From Gordius sp. MW1 (lineage: Eukaryota > Nematomorpha > Gordioida > Gordea > Gordiidae): a stretch of DNA of 64,000 nucleotides. Below, in pieces: positions 35,260 to 47,352 of the stretch (its first letter is position 1; each line of letters starts with the position of its first letter). The translations under genes and the position numbers were made by a program. The notes under the pieces are model-generated. The model saw nothing but the letters and a program-made list of their open reading frames with translations. It was not told where the DNA came from and did no database searches. The stretch lies in NCBI GenBank assembly GCA_964036665.1, contig OZ038530.1, positions 18,622,001-18,686,000 of the forward strand, read 5' to 3'.

Positions 35260-35940
35260 CCGGAGTTTTTTTGACTCTTATGATTGTTCTTGTTACTATC
35301 ATTGATAATAAGACTTTTTGGCCGTCCGCTGGCTGCTGACCAATGAAAAAAATGACCATTGGCCAAAATGTGAATCCGAGTTTTTTTTTCGTTTTTTTTG
35401 ACTATTATGATTGTTCCTGTTACTACCATTGCTATTATGACTTTTTGGCCGTCCGCTGGCTCCTGACCGATGGAAAAAATGACCATTGGCCAAAATGTGA
35501 ATCGAAATTATTTTTTTCGTTTTTTTTTGACTATTATGATTGTTCCTGTTCCTACCATTGCTATTATCACTTTTTGGCCGTCCGCTGGCTGCTGACCAAT
35601 GGAATAAAATGACCATTGGCCAAAATGTGATTCGAAAATTTTTTTTTCCGTTTTTTTGACTATTATGAATTTATATCCACTTTTACCGTGTCCTGGCTGC
35701 TGACCAATGGAAAAAAATGACCATTGGCCAAAATGTGATTCGCAAATTTTTTTTCTCGTTTTTTTACTCTTATGAATTTATATCCATTTATACCGTGTGC
35801 TGGCTGCTGACCAATGGAAAAAAATGACCATTGGCCAAAGTGAGCATCAAATTTTTTTTTTCCGTTTTTTTGGCTATCATTGACTTATAGAGTATCTGTT
35901 GGTACTGACCAATGGAGAAAAAATGACCATTCGCCAAATT
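35260..35940. repeat. Tandem satellite, ~85-125-bp units
   Basis: Units are bounded by AATGACCATTGGCCAAA and CTGGCTGCTGACCAATGG. About six copies with varying inner segments. Confidence 0.85.
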
Positions 35941-36299
35941 TTTGATTTTTTTAATTAAAAATTGTTCAAATTCAACAAAAAATTTCTCCCAACAATTCTG
36001 CAAATTCTTAACATTGTGATGTTTTATAATATAATGTTTGTTTAACCCATAATCACTAAAGGCCTTAAAAACTAATGTAATACGCAACTAGATGCAAACA
36101 CTAAATCTAACCCTAACCCTTGCCTATATTACATTTTGCCTATATTACATTTTGCCTATAAATAGAAAATTTGTATAAATAATTAATTAATCATTAGGCA
36201 TTTAATACCCCCCTATAGGCATTCTCGCCCCTTCCCACCTTTCTCGCCCATAAATTGCATAGCAAATATGATACATTTATACGAAGTATAGATGAGTCG

Positions 36300-36360
36300 T
36301 CCCCCCTTCCCTTCCCCCCTTCCCTTCCCCCCTTCCCTTCTCCCCTCCCCCTTCCCACGA
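36300..36360. repeat. Polypyrimidine tract (CCCCTTCCCTT)n
   Basis: Near-pure C/T for about 60 bp, and the matching purine tracts at 15105 and 42745 belong to the other composite copies. Such mirror tracts can form triplex DNA. Confidence 0.75.
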
Positions 36361-36377
36361 GGGCCGAAGGCCCGAGT

Positions 36378-37300
36378 TTTTGTATTTATATTCGAATCGA
36401 TTTGGAATCCTTTAAATTTTTTTCGAATCGTCGAATCTTCATTTTAATATTCGACGAATCTCGAATCGAAATTTTTTGAAAAAACATTCGAATCCGAATC
36501 GAATACCAAAAATGTTCGATTCGATTCGAAATCCAGAGGCGTGCAGCATGCAATAAATTTTTAATATACCGAATGAAAGTGCGAATAATATTTTTACAAT
36601 AAAAATTGCCCCGTTTAAGCAAAAAGGAGTACACCATTCCTCTTTAATAGTCATGCCTGGGCATGCCTCGGACATTGTCCCGCCCTATGTCCATCTTCCT
36701 GACATAAAAAATAAATTACACTTTGATTAATTTTTGGACATGAGCGCGTTTCATACCCGTTCACACAACATTTATAGCATTTCGCTACCCAATCCCTAAT
36801 CCTTCGCCTATCTCCACGGCCTCCTTCTCAACGCTTGCAAGTGCAACATGCAATTACATAATTTAAAATAACATTTACTCTAAATCCCAAGCAAAAAAAA
36901 CTAATATAAACATAATAATCCGGTAAAAATTCTTGTTTAATATACATTTGCCAGTAAATATTTAAATTAAAATCGCCTATAGATGGCGCTAACTAGAATA
37001 TACTTTTAAGTTAATTGCGGCACTCCTTAATGGGGTATTTTTTGTCTTCTGATTATTATCAACCCGAATTTATTAATAATTTCGAAGGTTAAAAATATTC
37101 TACATAATTTCCTTTTAATCTCATTAAAATTTGAAATTAACAAATAATATTATAAACTAATAAATCCTCAATATAATAATGGGATTTATTGAGTTAAAAG
37201 TAGTGATGGGAAAAACCTAGGTTTTGGTAGCCTAACCTGACAAAAACCACCAAATTTTTAAGAAAATTACAATCTTAAACTTAAAAAATCAACAATTTTT
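36378..37300. other. Repeat-rich AT sequence, no gene recognised
   Basis: 36385-36540 is dense in CGAATCG/CGATTCG motifs in both directions. 37200-37300 holds a fragment (GTGATGGGAAAAACCTAGG) related to the end of the fold-back element at 42106. Confidence 0.4.
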
Positions 37301-37657
37301 TATTCAAAACTAGCTGACCCGGCAAACGTTGTATTGCCTAAAAATACACGCAGTGGTGTTTCCCCTCCCCCCTTTCCTCAATATGACTTAACGTTTTTTT
37401 TATTATTATTATTCAGTTTTTAAGATGTTACTCTACGCCTGTTTATGACTTATGACGTTACTCTACGCCTGTTTATGATGTTACTATCCTTTCAAGTCAA
37501 CTCAGAAACAATCAACTGGGAAAAAACCTTCTAATCTCATCTAATCTCCCCAATCTAGCAGTGAGCCTAACACCAACCACCTAATCTCACCTAATCTCAC
37601 TAAACCAATCAGAAAGCGGCTGCGCATACCGTTTATTTTAAATTTTTCAATTGTAAA

Positions 37658-37970
37658 ATGTCTGTAATGTCTGTTCAATTTGTTTTATCCCAAAATAACA
37701 AGCTTGTTTTAGTTTATGGAAAATTTCAATACACAAAGGTGAATAGTAGCAAAGACCATAGGGTGCATTACAAATGTCGAACTAGTCAATGTTCAGGTCG
37801 AGGGGTGCATTATAATGGAAATTTTATAATTACAAGAGAGCATGATGATGTCTTACATAAAAGTTATCCAAATTATGGGTGCATTGATGAGCCTCTGCAA
37901 ACATCACTAGGTTCTGAAGCCGAACCTGTGATAAATTCATCATCATCATTAGTCAATACCTCTTTTAGAT
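37658..37970 (+). pseudogene. FLYWCH zinc-finger exon of a MULE-type transposase gene
   Basis: The ATG at 37658 opens a frame with FVLSQNNKLVLVYGKFQYTK, then YKCRTSQC and ITREHDDVLH. This is the FLYWCH pattern (F..S..G...L..d.y.y ...W.C....C.a.....h.H), with Tyr for the usual Trp, often placed at the N-terminus of MULE transposases. A strong donor GTAAGTATAA at 37971 follows LVNTSFR. A candidate next exon begins after TTTTAG at 38207 (KENIPANVN) but it soon stops. The catalytic middle of the transposase is absent between this and 39186. Confidence 0.6.
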
Positions 37971-38082
37971 GTAAGTATAACAAATCTTATTCTTTCTAAT
38001 TCATGTATATAGGTAATAATGTATCAAGTACCTTGGGTCCCAGAACCTTACCTGTGATAAATTCATCATCATTAGTCAATAT

Positions 38083-38343
38083 TTAGATACAACAAATACT
38101 TATATAAGAATATGGAAAAAAATAAAATAGTCTTTCTACATATATATGTTAATTTTTAATGAACACTATTATAAATGGTAACATATGTTAAAATATCAAT
38201 GTTTTAGATAAAGAAAACATACCAGCGAATGTCAATATGAAATCAACAAAAATATTTCCTAATATTTATATACAACAAATGCTTATATAAGAATATGGAA
38301 AAAAATAAAATAGTCTTTCTACATATATAAGTTAATTTTTAAT
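38083..38343. repeat. Tandem duplication inside the MULE region
   Basis: ACAACAAATGCTTATATAAG and the following 55 bp occur at 38083 and 38267. The end of the unit (AAAGAAAACATACCAGC...) recurs at 45570, just outside the fold-back element. Confidence 0.65.
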
Positions 38344-39185
38344 CTTACAGCCCTTGTTGATGTTTTTATGATTTTTACAAACATTAGTCACGCTTCACCA
38401 TAAAAAAATTGAGTATTATCTTTATCTCAGCCCTTATTTTGTATTATCCATGAGCATAGTAAGGTTTTGGATTGGGGGAGGCAAATTTTTTTTTAATTTT
38501 TAAGGGTTTTTGTATTGAAATTTTTTTTTGTCATTGGCCCATGGTATTATCTATTAATATAATTAGTATTTAGAGTATGTATAAAATGTAGCCTAAGTAT
38601 ACCTATTTATACAACATACATCACATTAAGGTTTGCAATCAAATATTAAGTATTAATAAGGCCTATTGAAATGACCTACATCATATTTTGGTTTGCAATT
38701 TATTAAAAACTTTATCAAACTTGCATCAAAAAGTTGAGATTTGATAAAAAGTTTTATACCTAAGCAAATGAATAGTCTTATGGTTACCATTTTATATATT
38801 TATTTGACCTTGCTGAATCTATCATGATTTTAATTTAAAACCATAGACTACATATATCAACAATTTATACACCCATGTCATCTAGCAAAAATAATTTTCT
38901 CTATCATTTTCTTAAATATTCATATAAAGTATAAACCCATTTAAATCCATGCTTTTGTATTCTTTTTAATATCCTTTACTAACTATTATGTTTACTTAGT
39001 AAATTCATCATTCATACAAACTATTCTATATAAAAATATATTATTTGGTATATCAATCTAAGTGAGCACACACATTTATAGTTTTAAGGCCATAGTCTAA
39101 TTATAATATATTTATATTGTGTTTTTATATAAGTTAAAATATATTACCAATTTAATGACCCCCACATTATCTCTAATACAAATAT

Positions 39186-39584
39186 GTACGATTTTTTTCG
39201 TACATATTAAGAACGTGGGTCTGGCCAAGCGCCACTTTTCCCTATGAAATTTGGCAGAGACTTAATGCAACAGGGCCCCGCACAAATAACCATTTGGAGG
39301 GGTACCACAATAGCATAAAGAGAATTATTGGTCAGGCCCACCCCAATATTTACGATTTTATAAATTATCTTCGCGCACACCAACGCAAAATCGATATAAA
39401 TATGTTACATATTTCACAAGGGAAGCAAGTCTTCTCTGTTAATCGTAAATATGAGATTATTAATTCAAATATTATTCGCTTAATGCAAAGTTATGTCGCG
39501 GAAGAAATTGATTTATTTAATTATGTTGACCATATATCTAACTATATGCATCTACAAAGTCATGAATCGCCATTAGAAATTTAA
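39186..39584 (+). pseudogene. C-terminal region of a MULE transposase
   Basis: Upstream of the ATG at 39294 the frame stays open and reads TFPYEIWQRLNATGPRTNNH followed by LEGYHNSIKRIIGQAHPNIY. This is the well-known 'P...WN.......R.NN..EG.H..l......HP....f' end of Mutator-like transposases, with the conserved H of NNHLEGYH. It continues to a stop at 39584. The DDE core is missing from the sequence between here and the FLYWCH exon, so the element is either deleted or a reduced gene. Confidence 0.75.
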
Positions 39585-39589
39585 ATAAA

Positions 39590-42105
39590 TTTGCCTACAT
39601 TTAGAATTGCACAATATATTCTTAGTCAAAAATAGTTACAAAAAAATTTTAACCATGAAAATCTTATAAACCTCTCCTTCAAAAAGCCGAGTTAAGCCTA
39701 TGGTATATATTATGTTTCTAGGTTTTTACAAGTGTCTTAAAGTCTTGGCTTCTTAGTCTCCTTCTTCCAATTAAAGCGCTGGTCTAAAATGGCGCGCTGC
39801 AAAACATCACTACCTACAACCATATTATTGCAACTTTTTTAAGTAGTTAAATAGCAAGCTATTTATAAACTCTTGCAATTAAACTCATCATAAAAGCTAT
39901 AATATTAACGATTTGCACTCCAATCTTTAAGTAATTAAAGAGGAATACAATTTGCACTCCAATATACAACCTACTACCGTATTATTGCACCTTCTGTAGT
40001 TAAATATTAAGCTATTTATAGCCTTTTGCAATTAAACTTATCATTAAAGCTATAATATTAGACGATTTGCACTCAAATATACAATCTACCACCATATTAT
40101 TGGATCTTTTTTAATTGAATACCAAGCTTTTTAGAGCCCCTTACAAATAAACTCATTTTAAATCTATAATCTTATAAAGTTTGCTCTCCAATATACAACA
40201 TATTATATTATTGCATCTTCTTTAAGTAGGTAAATATTTAGTTAAATTAAACTAAACTTATAAATGTCATGTTTAAATAGATTTTTAGGGATAGAAACTG
40301 TGATTTTATATAACATAAAGGATCAACACAGGCAGCAGCAACATGGGATTTACTTGAAGGGTATAACTATTTTTGACCCACATATAATTTATAAGTAAAA
40401 TTTTTTAGGTTATTTTCTAAAAATCTTGTGATTAAGAACATATGTAGTCGATTTTACTCAAATTTTTTAGGATGCATGTTGCATACTAAGTGGATACAAT
40501 GTAAAGTAAAATTAGTTTACGGCCACTTCATCTTTTAAATTGACTTTAAAAGCTAAAATATTATACAATTTACAATCTAATATACAATATTCTATTAAAT
40601 TCTTATACCTTAAATTAATATATATTGTGCCATTCTTGCCTTACAAAGATTCAAACTACAATATTATCCATTTAAACTCCAATATAAAATAATCTATCAC
40701 ATTCATGCATTATATTTAAGTAGTTTAATATTGTGCTATTTATAGCTTTTTATATTTATATTTATTATAAAAGTTATAACATAATGCAAATTTAACTTTA
40801 CAAGCGTATGTTCATATGTTTTAAAAGCATTAACAACGACATCCATCCATCGTTTTTGTTCAGTTGTATGTTTCCCAGTTGACCCGGATTCGTTACTAAA
40901 CGCCTGTTCATGATGAATCATGTTTCTATTCCCCCTTTCCTCTTATTTTTTTATTACCCCATTTACTCAGAAGTTCTAGTTTTAAAAAAAACAACATTTT
41001 TATGGCTGGAAATGTACTGAGTCATAGCTTTAGCGAGAAAATAGTATACTTTGAAAATGTGCCAAGAACAATGACGAGCCATAGTTATATATATCCCTTT
41101 TTTTAAAAATGCATTTATTCTCCATTCTCCTTTTTTTTCTTTCCAAAAATTACGATGATTGAACGTTAATTACCCATATATCACTTCTACATATTACCTT
41201 TTTCCCCCTTCTCTTTTTGAGTGAATAAATATATCCGAAAAGATGTAAAATTAGAAAGACAATTTATTAAACCATCGCCGATAATTTATCGCCGACATTT
41301 ATATTAATAAGTAGATTTTTTCGATAATTATGAAATTGATTAGAAAACAACAAAGCCTTTTATCATTATGAAAATTAGATTATTCTTAAATAAATAAAAC
41401 TCTAATTCGGACAATTAAATAAATAAAAATTCTTAAATTGGACTATGGGAATAAAGTGCGTTGATTTAAAAGATAAGGTAAATAAAGAAGATGGAAAGTA
41501 CCAAGTGAATAAAGAAGCTTCGAAAGTTTTGTTTTATAAAAACAAAATACACGCTTCTGTACAAGTGATGAAAAATGCAAGTGATCAAAACCAATAAGAT
41601 CATTTGGCACTTTCGCAAAATATGATTCAATATGTGTCATAAAATCGAAATTTATTAACCAATCTATATTACCTTTAGTAAATTGGTATTTTAACTTATT
41701 TGATTTACAATATTAATATATTATACTTAAACTCGGCTCTTAAAACTATAAATGTGTGTGCTCACTTAGATTGATATAGTAAATATTTTATATTAATATA
41801 GAATAGTTTCTTATGAATGATAAATTCACCAAGTAAACAAAATATAGTGAACCCTAATGCTAAATACAAAAAAATAAGAAGTTTGGGAGAAAACCTTGCA
41901 CCTGTGTTAGCAAAAAACCAATGATAGAATTGTCCGTTGGAGGATCATCTTTTGTCGGATTGATCCTGTGCGTAACAAATCTTGCCAGAATTGGTAACTA
42001 CCATATCCCAATTTAAAGGTAATGACTTAACATATGAACCTGCAAACTTATAGGCATCCTTAAGTTTACCACTGACACAAAAGAACAAGATCTTAATGTG
42101 CGAAA
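39590..42105. other. AT-rich sequence with degenerate ~125-bp repeats
   Basis: 39790-40260 repeats GATTTGCACTCCAAT and TACCATATTATTG-type motifs about four times. 41735-41860 is an inverted copy of 38985-39090 (shared GTGAGCACACACATTTATAG). No gene seen. Confidence 0.5.
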
Positions 42106-42468
42106 TAGTGATGATTAAAACCTAGGTCAGGTTTTCCCGAGGTCCAACCTGAGGTCGGTTTTAGGTTTTCAAAAACCTGATAAGGTTTTTTGAACACCCT
42201 AACCTTAACCTGAGGTTCATCCCGAAAATCAACCTGAAAAACGTTCAGGTCAATTTTACACCCAACCTGAAAACCCAGGTTGACCTCAAGTTAACCTGGA
42301 AAATTCTTGTTTTTTATATAATATATATAAGTATAAATGTGGTATTTTATCTTAAATATTTTCCTTTTTTAAGATGCATTAAACTTTTTAAATATTTACA
42401 ATTTTAAATGAAAGAAAAATAGTATTTTGTTATTACTTAAAAAAAAATTAAGATTTTTTAATATACAA

Positions 42469-42716
42469 ATGATTTAAATATTTACTATGTATATTTGGTG
42501 AATGCGGCATCTATATTTTAACAAATTTTCATAAAGCGTTGGAAAGCATTGCATGCATATACTATGCAGCATAATAGCATATTAGTGTATGGTGTGTGAT
42601 AAAATTATGGGCTGGGTAGGGTATGCTATGCTGCATAACGCTTTATGAAGATTTGTTAAAATATAGATGCCGCATTCACCAAATATACATGGTAAATATT
42701 TAAATCATTTGTATAT
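42469..42716. mobile_element. Hairpin MITE
   Basis: Arms of about 85 bp: ATATACAAATGATTTAAATA... against ...TATTTAAATCATTTGTATAT, including GGTGAATGCGGCATC and its complement. A short non-coding loop separates them. Confidence 0.75.
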
Positions 42717-43109
42717 TAAAAACTCGGGCCTTCGGCCCTCGTGGGAAGGGGGAGAAGGGAAGGGGAGTAGGGGAAGGGAAGAGGGGAAGGGGGAACTCTT
42801 CTATACTCCGTATAAACGTAGCATATTTGCTATGCAATTTATGGGCGAGAAAGGTGGGAAGGGGCGAGAATGCCTATAGGGGGTATTAGATGCAAAATAA
42901 TTAGTTAATTAGTTATAGGCCCTTGTAGGGGAGGACATAGGGTAATTATCAATGTTAACCAATTCAAAAACGAAAAAAAATTTCGATTTATTTGGACAAT
43001 GGTCATTTTTTTATTGGTCAGTAGCCAGCGGACGGTCAAAAATTCATATTATCATTGGTATTAACATGAACAAATATTAATTTAATTTAAAAAAATTAAA
43101 AAAAAAATT

Positions 43110-43181
43110 TGTCCCCTCCATGACTTGAACCCCACACCTCCAGTTCACAAGCCGGCGCTATAACCACTATACCATGGTGGC
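43110..43181 (-). repeat. tRNA-like segment, best preserved
   Basis: Minus strand: CACCATGGTATAGTGGTTAT (A box) and GGGTTCAAGTCATGG (B box) at tRNA spacing. A CCGG/CTGG anticodon stem encloses an eight-base loop CTTGTGAA, not a normal seven, and acceptor pairing is weak. A tRNA-derived head of a repeat is favoured over a functional gene. Confidence 0.55.
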
Positions 43182-43909
43182 TTTAAAATAGAAGAAGTTA
43201 TTATGTTATTTATATAGATAATGAAATAATAAAGTTGTGTTTTATGTTTAGAAAATCAATATATTTCGTCGGTCAGTAGCCAGCGGACGGTCAAAAAGTC
43301 ATATTATCAATGGTATTAACAAAAACAAAATATTAATTTAATGTAAAAAAAAAATTAAAAAAAAAGGTTTTTTTTAGTTTTAAAAAAGGGCTAAATTCTT
43401 AAACTACCAGCCCGATTCGCTCGAAACTTTACCCGTAGGTGCCCAGGGCGGCCGGGGGTTAAATAACCTTTTCAGATTCCTAAAATACCTTTTCATTTTA
43501 AAAATATCGGACATTTCCCTGCCACACGTGCGGTATAATATCTATGACACGTAGAAAAATTTTACTAATTATATAAACTTACGCGCGCCATCTAATAAAG
43601 TACAATTCGTGTTTGAGTTTAATAGTAGATTCAATTTAAATAGAATTAACGGGCTATGATTATACCTTTGAAGGAGGTTTCGAATTTTGTGTTAGTTTCT
43701 ATCGATATATTTTATCGTAAATTAGAATCTAATACCTATATTATTTTTTTAAATATTACTTTTTAGGTTTTCTATGAAATCACAATCTAATTAAATGAAA
43801 TATATTAACCCAATAAAAAAATATATATGCATTTATAAGGTTAAAAATATATATTACATAGTTGGCTGTCTGTTAGACCATCTATAATAAATTTTTAGGT
43901 TATATATAA

Positions 43910-44540
43910 AATTTGGCCAATGGTCATTTTTTTTCATTGGTAAGCAGCCAGGACACGGTAAAAGTGGATATAAATTCATAAGTCAAAAAAAACGAAAAAA
44001 AAAATTTTCGAATCACATTTTGGCCAATAGTGATTTTTTTCCATTGGTCAGCAGCCAGGACACGGTAAAAGTGGATATAAACTTATAATAGTCAAAAAAA
44101 ACTAAAAAAAATTTTCGAATCACATTTTGGCCAATGGTCATTTTTTTCCATTGGTCAGCAGCCAGGACACGGTAAAAGTGGATATAAATTCATAATAGTC
44201 AAAAAAAAACTAAAAAAAAATTTTCGAATTACATTTTGGCCAATGGTCATTTTTTTCCATTGGTCAGCAGCCAGGACACGGTAAAAGTGGATATAAATTC
44301 ATAATAGTCAAAAAAAACAAAAAAAAAATTTCGAATCACATTTTGGCCAATGGTGATTTTTTTCCATTGGTCAGCAGCCAACGGACGGTCAAAAAGGCAT
44401 AATAGCAATGGTAGTAATAGGAACAATCATAATAGTCAAAAAAAAACGAAAAAATAAACTCGGATTCACATTTTGGCCAATGGTCATTTTTTTCATTGGT
44501 CAGCAGCCAGCGGACGGCCAAAAAGTCTTATTATCGATGA
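43910..44540. repeat. Tandem satellite array of the CCATTGGTCAGCAGCCAG family
   Basis: Six units: four carry GGACACGGTAAAAGTGGATA, the last two GGACGGCCAAAAAGTC-type inner segments. Same family as 35260-35940. Confidence 0.88.
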
Positions 44541-45234
44541 TAGTAACAAGAACAATCATAAGAGTCAAAAAAAACTCCGGGATTCTAACCCCAAAACTAG
44601 TTAAATTGCATAGCAATTAACAAAATTTAAATATAGATATACTTATGCATTAATTTAACGTAGCAATTAAAACCCGACCCCGCCCGAAAGCGAGGGAGAT
44701 AGAGATGAGGGGTGGGGCACCTCTTGATAGAGATGAGGGGTGGGGCACCTCTTTCTCATGCATTAATTTAAAAAATCGATAACCTAATATACCCAATGCA
44801 AATAGATAGGGAGGGTAACGGACGGACAACGGACAGACAACGGACAGACAACGGACAACGGACAACCAAAAACGAGCCCATAAATTGCATAGCAATTAAA
44901 ATCTTAATTTCTTTTTTAAATAATAACAAAATACTATTTTTCTTTCATATATTTAAGGAGTTTAATGCATCTTGAAAAAGGAAAATATTTAAAATAAAAT
45001 ACCACATTTATACTTATATATATCATATAAAAAAAACAAGGATTTTCCAGGTTAACCTGAGGTCAACCTGGGTTTTTAGGTTGGGTGTAAGATTGACCTG
45101 AAGGTTTTTCAGGTTGATTTGATTTTCGGAATGAACCTCAGGTTAAAGTTCGGGTGTTCAAAAAACCTTATCAGGTTTTTGAAAACCTGAACCCTCAGGT
45201 TGCCTGATCAAAACCTAGGTTTTGATCATCACTA

Positions 45235-45619
45235 GTGCCAAATATAGACTTAACATCAAGTAAATAATCATTTTTATTTCTGTTTTTAGATGAAACCCAT
45301 GTTTCAGTTAGCAAATATACAGGTTTATTTGCCTTTTATGACTCAATATTTTAGTACTTTCTTTTAAATCTCAACAATGTACTAATGCCACAAAAACTTA
45401 TTCATAAATATAGAAAGACTCAACAAAGCAAGTTTTGTATAGGCAAATAAATAATTTTAAATCTAGATTTAATTAGGACCCTAAAGGTTGCTGAATAAAA
45501 TGGGTGGGATGTGATGAACACTATTATAAATGGTAACCTATGTTGAAATATCACTAATATGTTTTAGATAAAGAAAACATACCAGCAAATGTCAATATGA
45601 AATCAATAAAAATATTTCT
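45235..45619. other. AT-rich sequence
   Basis: 45530-45612 duplicates the MULE-associated block at 38158-38262. No gene. Confidence 0.4.
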
Positions 45620-46284
45620 GTAATAGCCGGCGGAAAGAGTGTGTAGCGATGTAAGTAAAAAACTTTACCAAGAAAAATACGAATTTACTTTATTAACGCG
45701 AATACGACTAAATATTACAACAATAAAGAAGATTTTGTAATTAAAATCATTTGCGAAGGTAAAATTATAATATTTTGTAAAATTACAATAATTGGGGGAA
45801 AACGTAAGGATTGGGGAATATTTACAAAGATTTGGATAAGTACAAAAATTTGTGAAAAATTTACAAGGATTGGGGGATAATTTACAAGGGCTGAAATATT
45901 GATGTGAGATCTGGCTTTTAAAGCTGTTGAATCTTTCCAGGGTGGTGGGCTTGATTGAACGAGCAACGTACTGGAAATCTTCAGACGGGGCTGCGAAAAT
46001 GAGTACCAGATGTTGCTGAGTTAAAAATAAAAAGAAAAAGTAATTATTAAAAAAAGAGAGCGTCAAATAAACTTAGCCACTTCCGCGTCTAGGTTAACCC
46101 GCGGTAAAAATGCCTTCCTTTAACCAATTCCTTTTTTTAATTATAAGGATTGCAGAACCGTTCTTAAACCCTTTTACATTAATATTTATAAAACAAATCT
46201 AAGTAAGATCAAAGTACCGCGGACATTAAAACGTAATAACACATGGTAACGTGGTATACATGTATACCACACCTTTCCCTTTTA

Positions 46285-46750
46285 TTAAGAAATTGAAGGT
46301 TCGGGGCTGTCAAAAGTCAGGGTGTCCATAGTCACCCTGGACTCCAGCTCTGCGACATTATTGGGTTGAGGAACCTTTCCTAAACCGGATTTCACTTTGA
46401 AACACATCGGGGGCAAATGTTTGGCTTTACATCCCCAACATTTCTTTTGCTTCAAGATTGAAGGCCGGAGCAACGGTTGACTTCCAGACACATCGTCGTT
46501 GCTCCCCGCTCGTATCTCTGTTTCCTTTGACCGCAGCCCCCTCCTGTCTTGGTCGTCTTGGAGATCTTGGGCGTTGTGTGTATGCCCTCCCGACCTCGCC
46601 CGGCGGACCCAGAGAGTGCGTCAAGTTTAATAGCCTTGACCTCCAGTCCGTTTCTACTTTTATTAAAATGTACAGCGGAACCCTTTTGTTCCTAGATGCC
46701 GTGGATGTCACTTCCAACTCCACGTCGCACCATGCTGCATTTATCCTCAT
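46285..46750 (-). pseudogene. G-C-rich terminal reading frame of the gypsy element
   Basis: Two overlapping minus frames. One holds CWGCKAKHLPPMCFK, a cysteine cluster that could bind zinc; the other is Arg/Pro-rich. It lies between the integrase end and the polypurine tract, the position of an env or third ORF. I do not recognise a family. Base composition differs sharply from the flanks. Confidence 0.35.
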
Positions 46751-47345
46751 CTAACTAGAAATAATCGTTGAATATAATTATATAGCATCCTAATTTCAAA
46801 TTTATTTTCCGTTAAGTCCTTAACTTTATAAACTTTTGTCCCTAATTGTTCAATAATTACACCTAACACCCATTTAGGTTTACCCAAATAGTTCCGATAA
46901 CAAACTCTTTGGTGTAACTCAAACTTTGGCACACTAATACTGGGTGAAGTTTGGTGCTCAGTGAACTTTAAAAAATCGGGTGGGTACTTTGATTTACGAT
47001 TTCAAAATTCATAGCTAACCGGAGCACGGTTAGGATACCGTGGTGACATATTGTGATAATGTTTAGATAACCACGTTCCGTCCTTCGTTACTTTAGCTAT
47101 GTTTAACCATTTTTTAACAATACCTACATACCTTTCTACCTGCCCTTGGATGGAACGGTGGAGTTAAATTATGGTGTATTTAATATTTTAAACAAAATTG
47201 TTTAAATTCGTTGATAACAAAAGCTTTACCATTATCCGTAAAAATTATTTCTGGAAACCCGTAATTCCCTATCGATTCCTTCAAAATTGTAATTGTTACT
47301 CTACTAGATATATTTGATATAATTTTAAATTCCGTCCAACCGGTG
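46747..47345 (-). pseudogene. Integrase core (second half) and C-terminal module
   Basis: Minus strand reads WTEFKIISNISS, NYGFPEIIFTDNGKAF (second catalytic Asp), then LTPPFHP.A, and after several frame breaks HQRVCYRNYLGKPKWVLGVI, the gypsy 'vw.rny....kW..G.i' module. Stops after CLKY and others show decay. Confidence 0.75.
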
Positions 47346-47352
47346 TCAGGTT

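Larger units (their letters stand above)
35222..36377 (-). mobile_element. Composite Helentron-like repeat, copy 3 (inverted, short)
   Basis: Opens with TTGCTATGCAATTTAACTAG, carries five to six tandem CCATTGGTCAGCAGCCAGC-type units (minus strand), then the purine/pyrimidine tract and the GGGCCGAAGGCCCGAG hairpin at 36361-36376. It is the reverse of 42721-44895 but lacks the tRNA-like segment. Confidence 0.65.
42721..44895 (+). mobile_element. Composite Helentron-like repeat, copy 2
   Basis: Same order as copy 1 at 15084: CGGGCCTTCGGCCC hairpin, purine tract, tRNA-like segment, CCCGATTCGCTCGAAAC block, CCAATGGTCATTTT satellite, GACGGACAAC repeats, and a CATAAATTGCATAGCAATTA end. It shows the uninterrupted target of the LTR element at 16265. 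Confidence 0.7.
42106..45234. mobile_element. Fold-back hAT-like element with ~360-bp arms, interrupted at its centre
   Basis: Left arm 42106 to about 42468 and right arm about 44896-45234 are inverted copies: TAGTGATGATTAAAACCTAG against CTAGGTTTTGATCATCACTA, with many AACCTGAGGT motifs inside. GTGCGAAA and GTGCCAAA flank the unit (7 of 8 bp), a hAT-size target duplication. Without the inserted DNA the two arms would almost touch, so the parent was a near-perfect hairpin. Confidence 0.8.

Noticed and set aside
35299-35616. Frames of 88-105 codons on both strands
   Set aside because: Produced by the tandem satellite; the repeated SGRPKS-type peptides follow the DNA repeat.
43110-43181. Functional tRNA gene (minus strand)
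   Set aside because: A and B boxes are good but the acceptor stem does not pair and the anticodon loop has eight bases; three diverged relatives lie in the same repeat family.
45665-46066. Minus-strand frame of 133 codons
   Set aside because: Low-complexity Phe/Asn/Tyr sequence inside an LTR; no motif.
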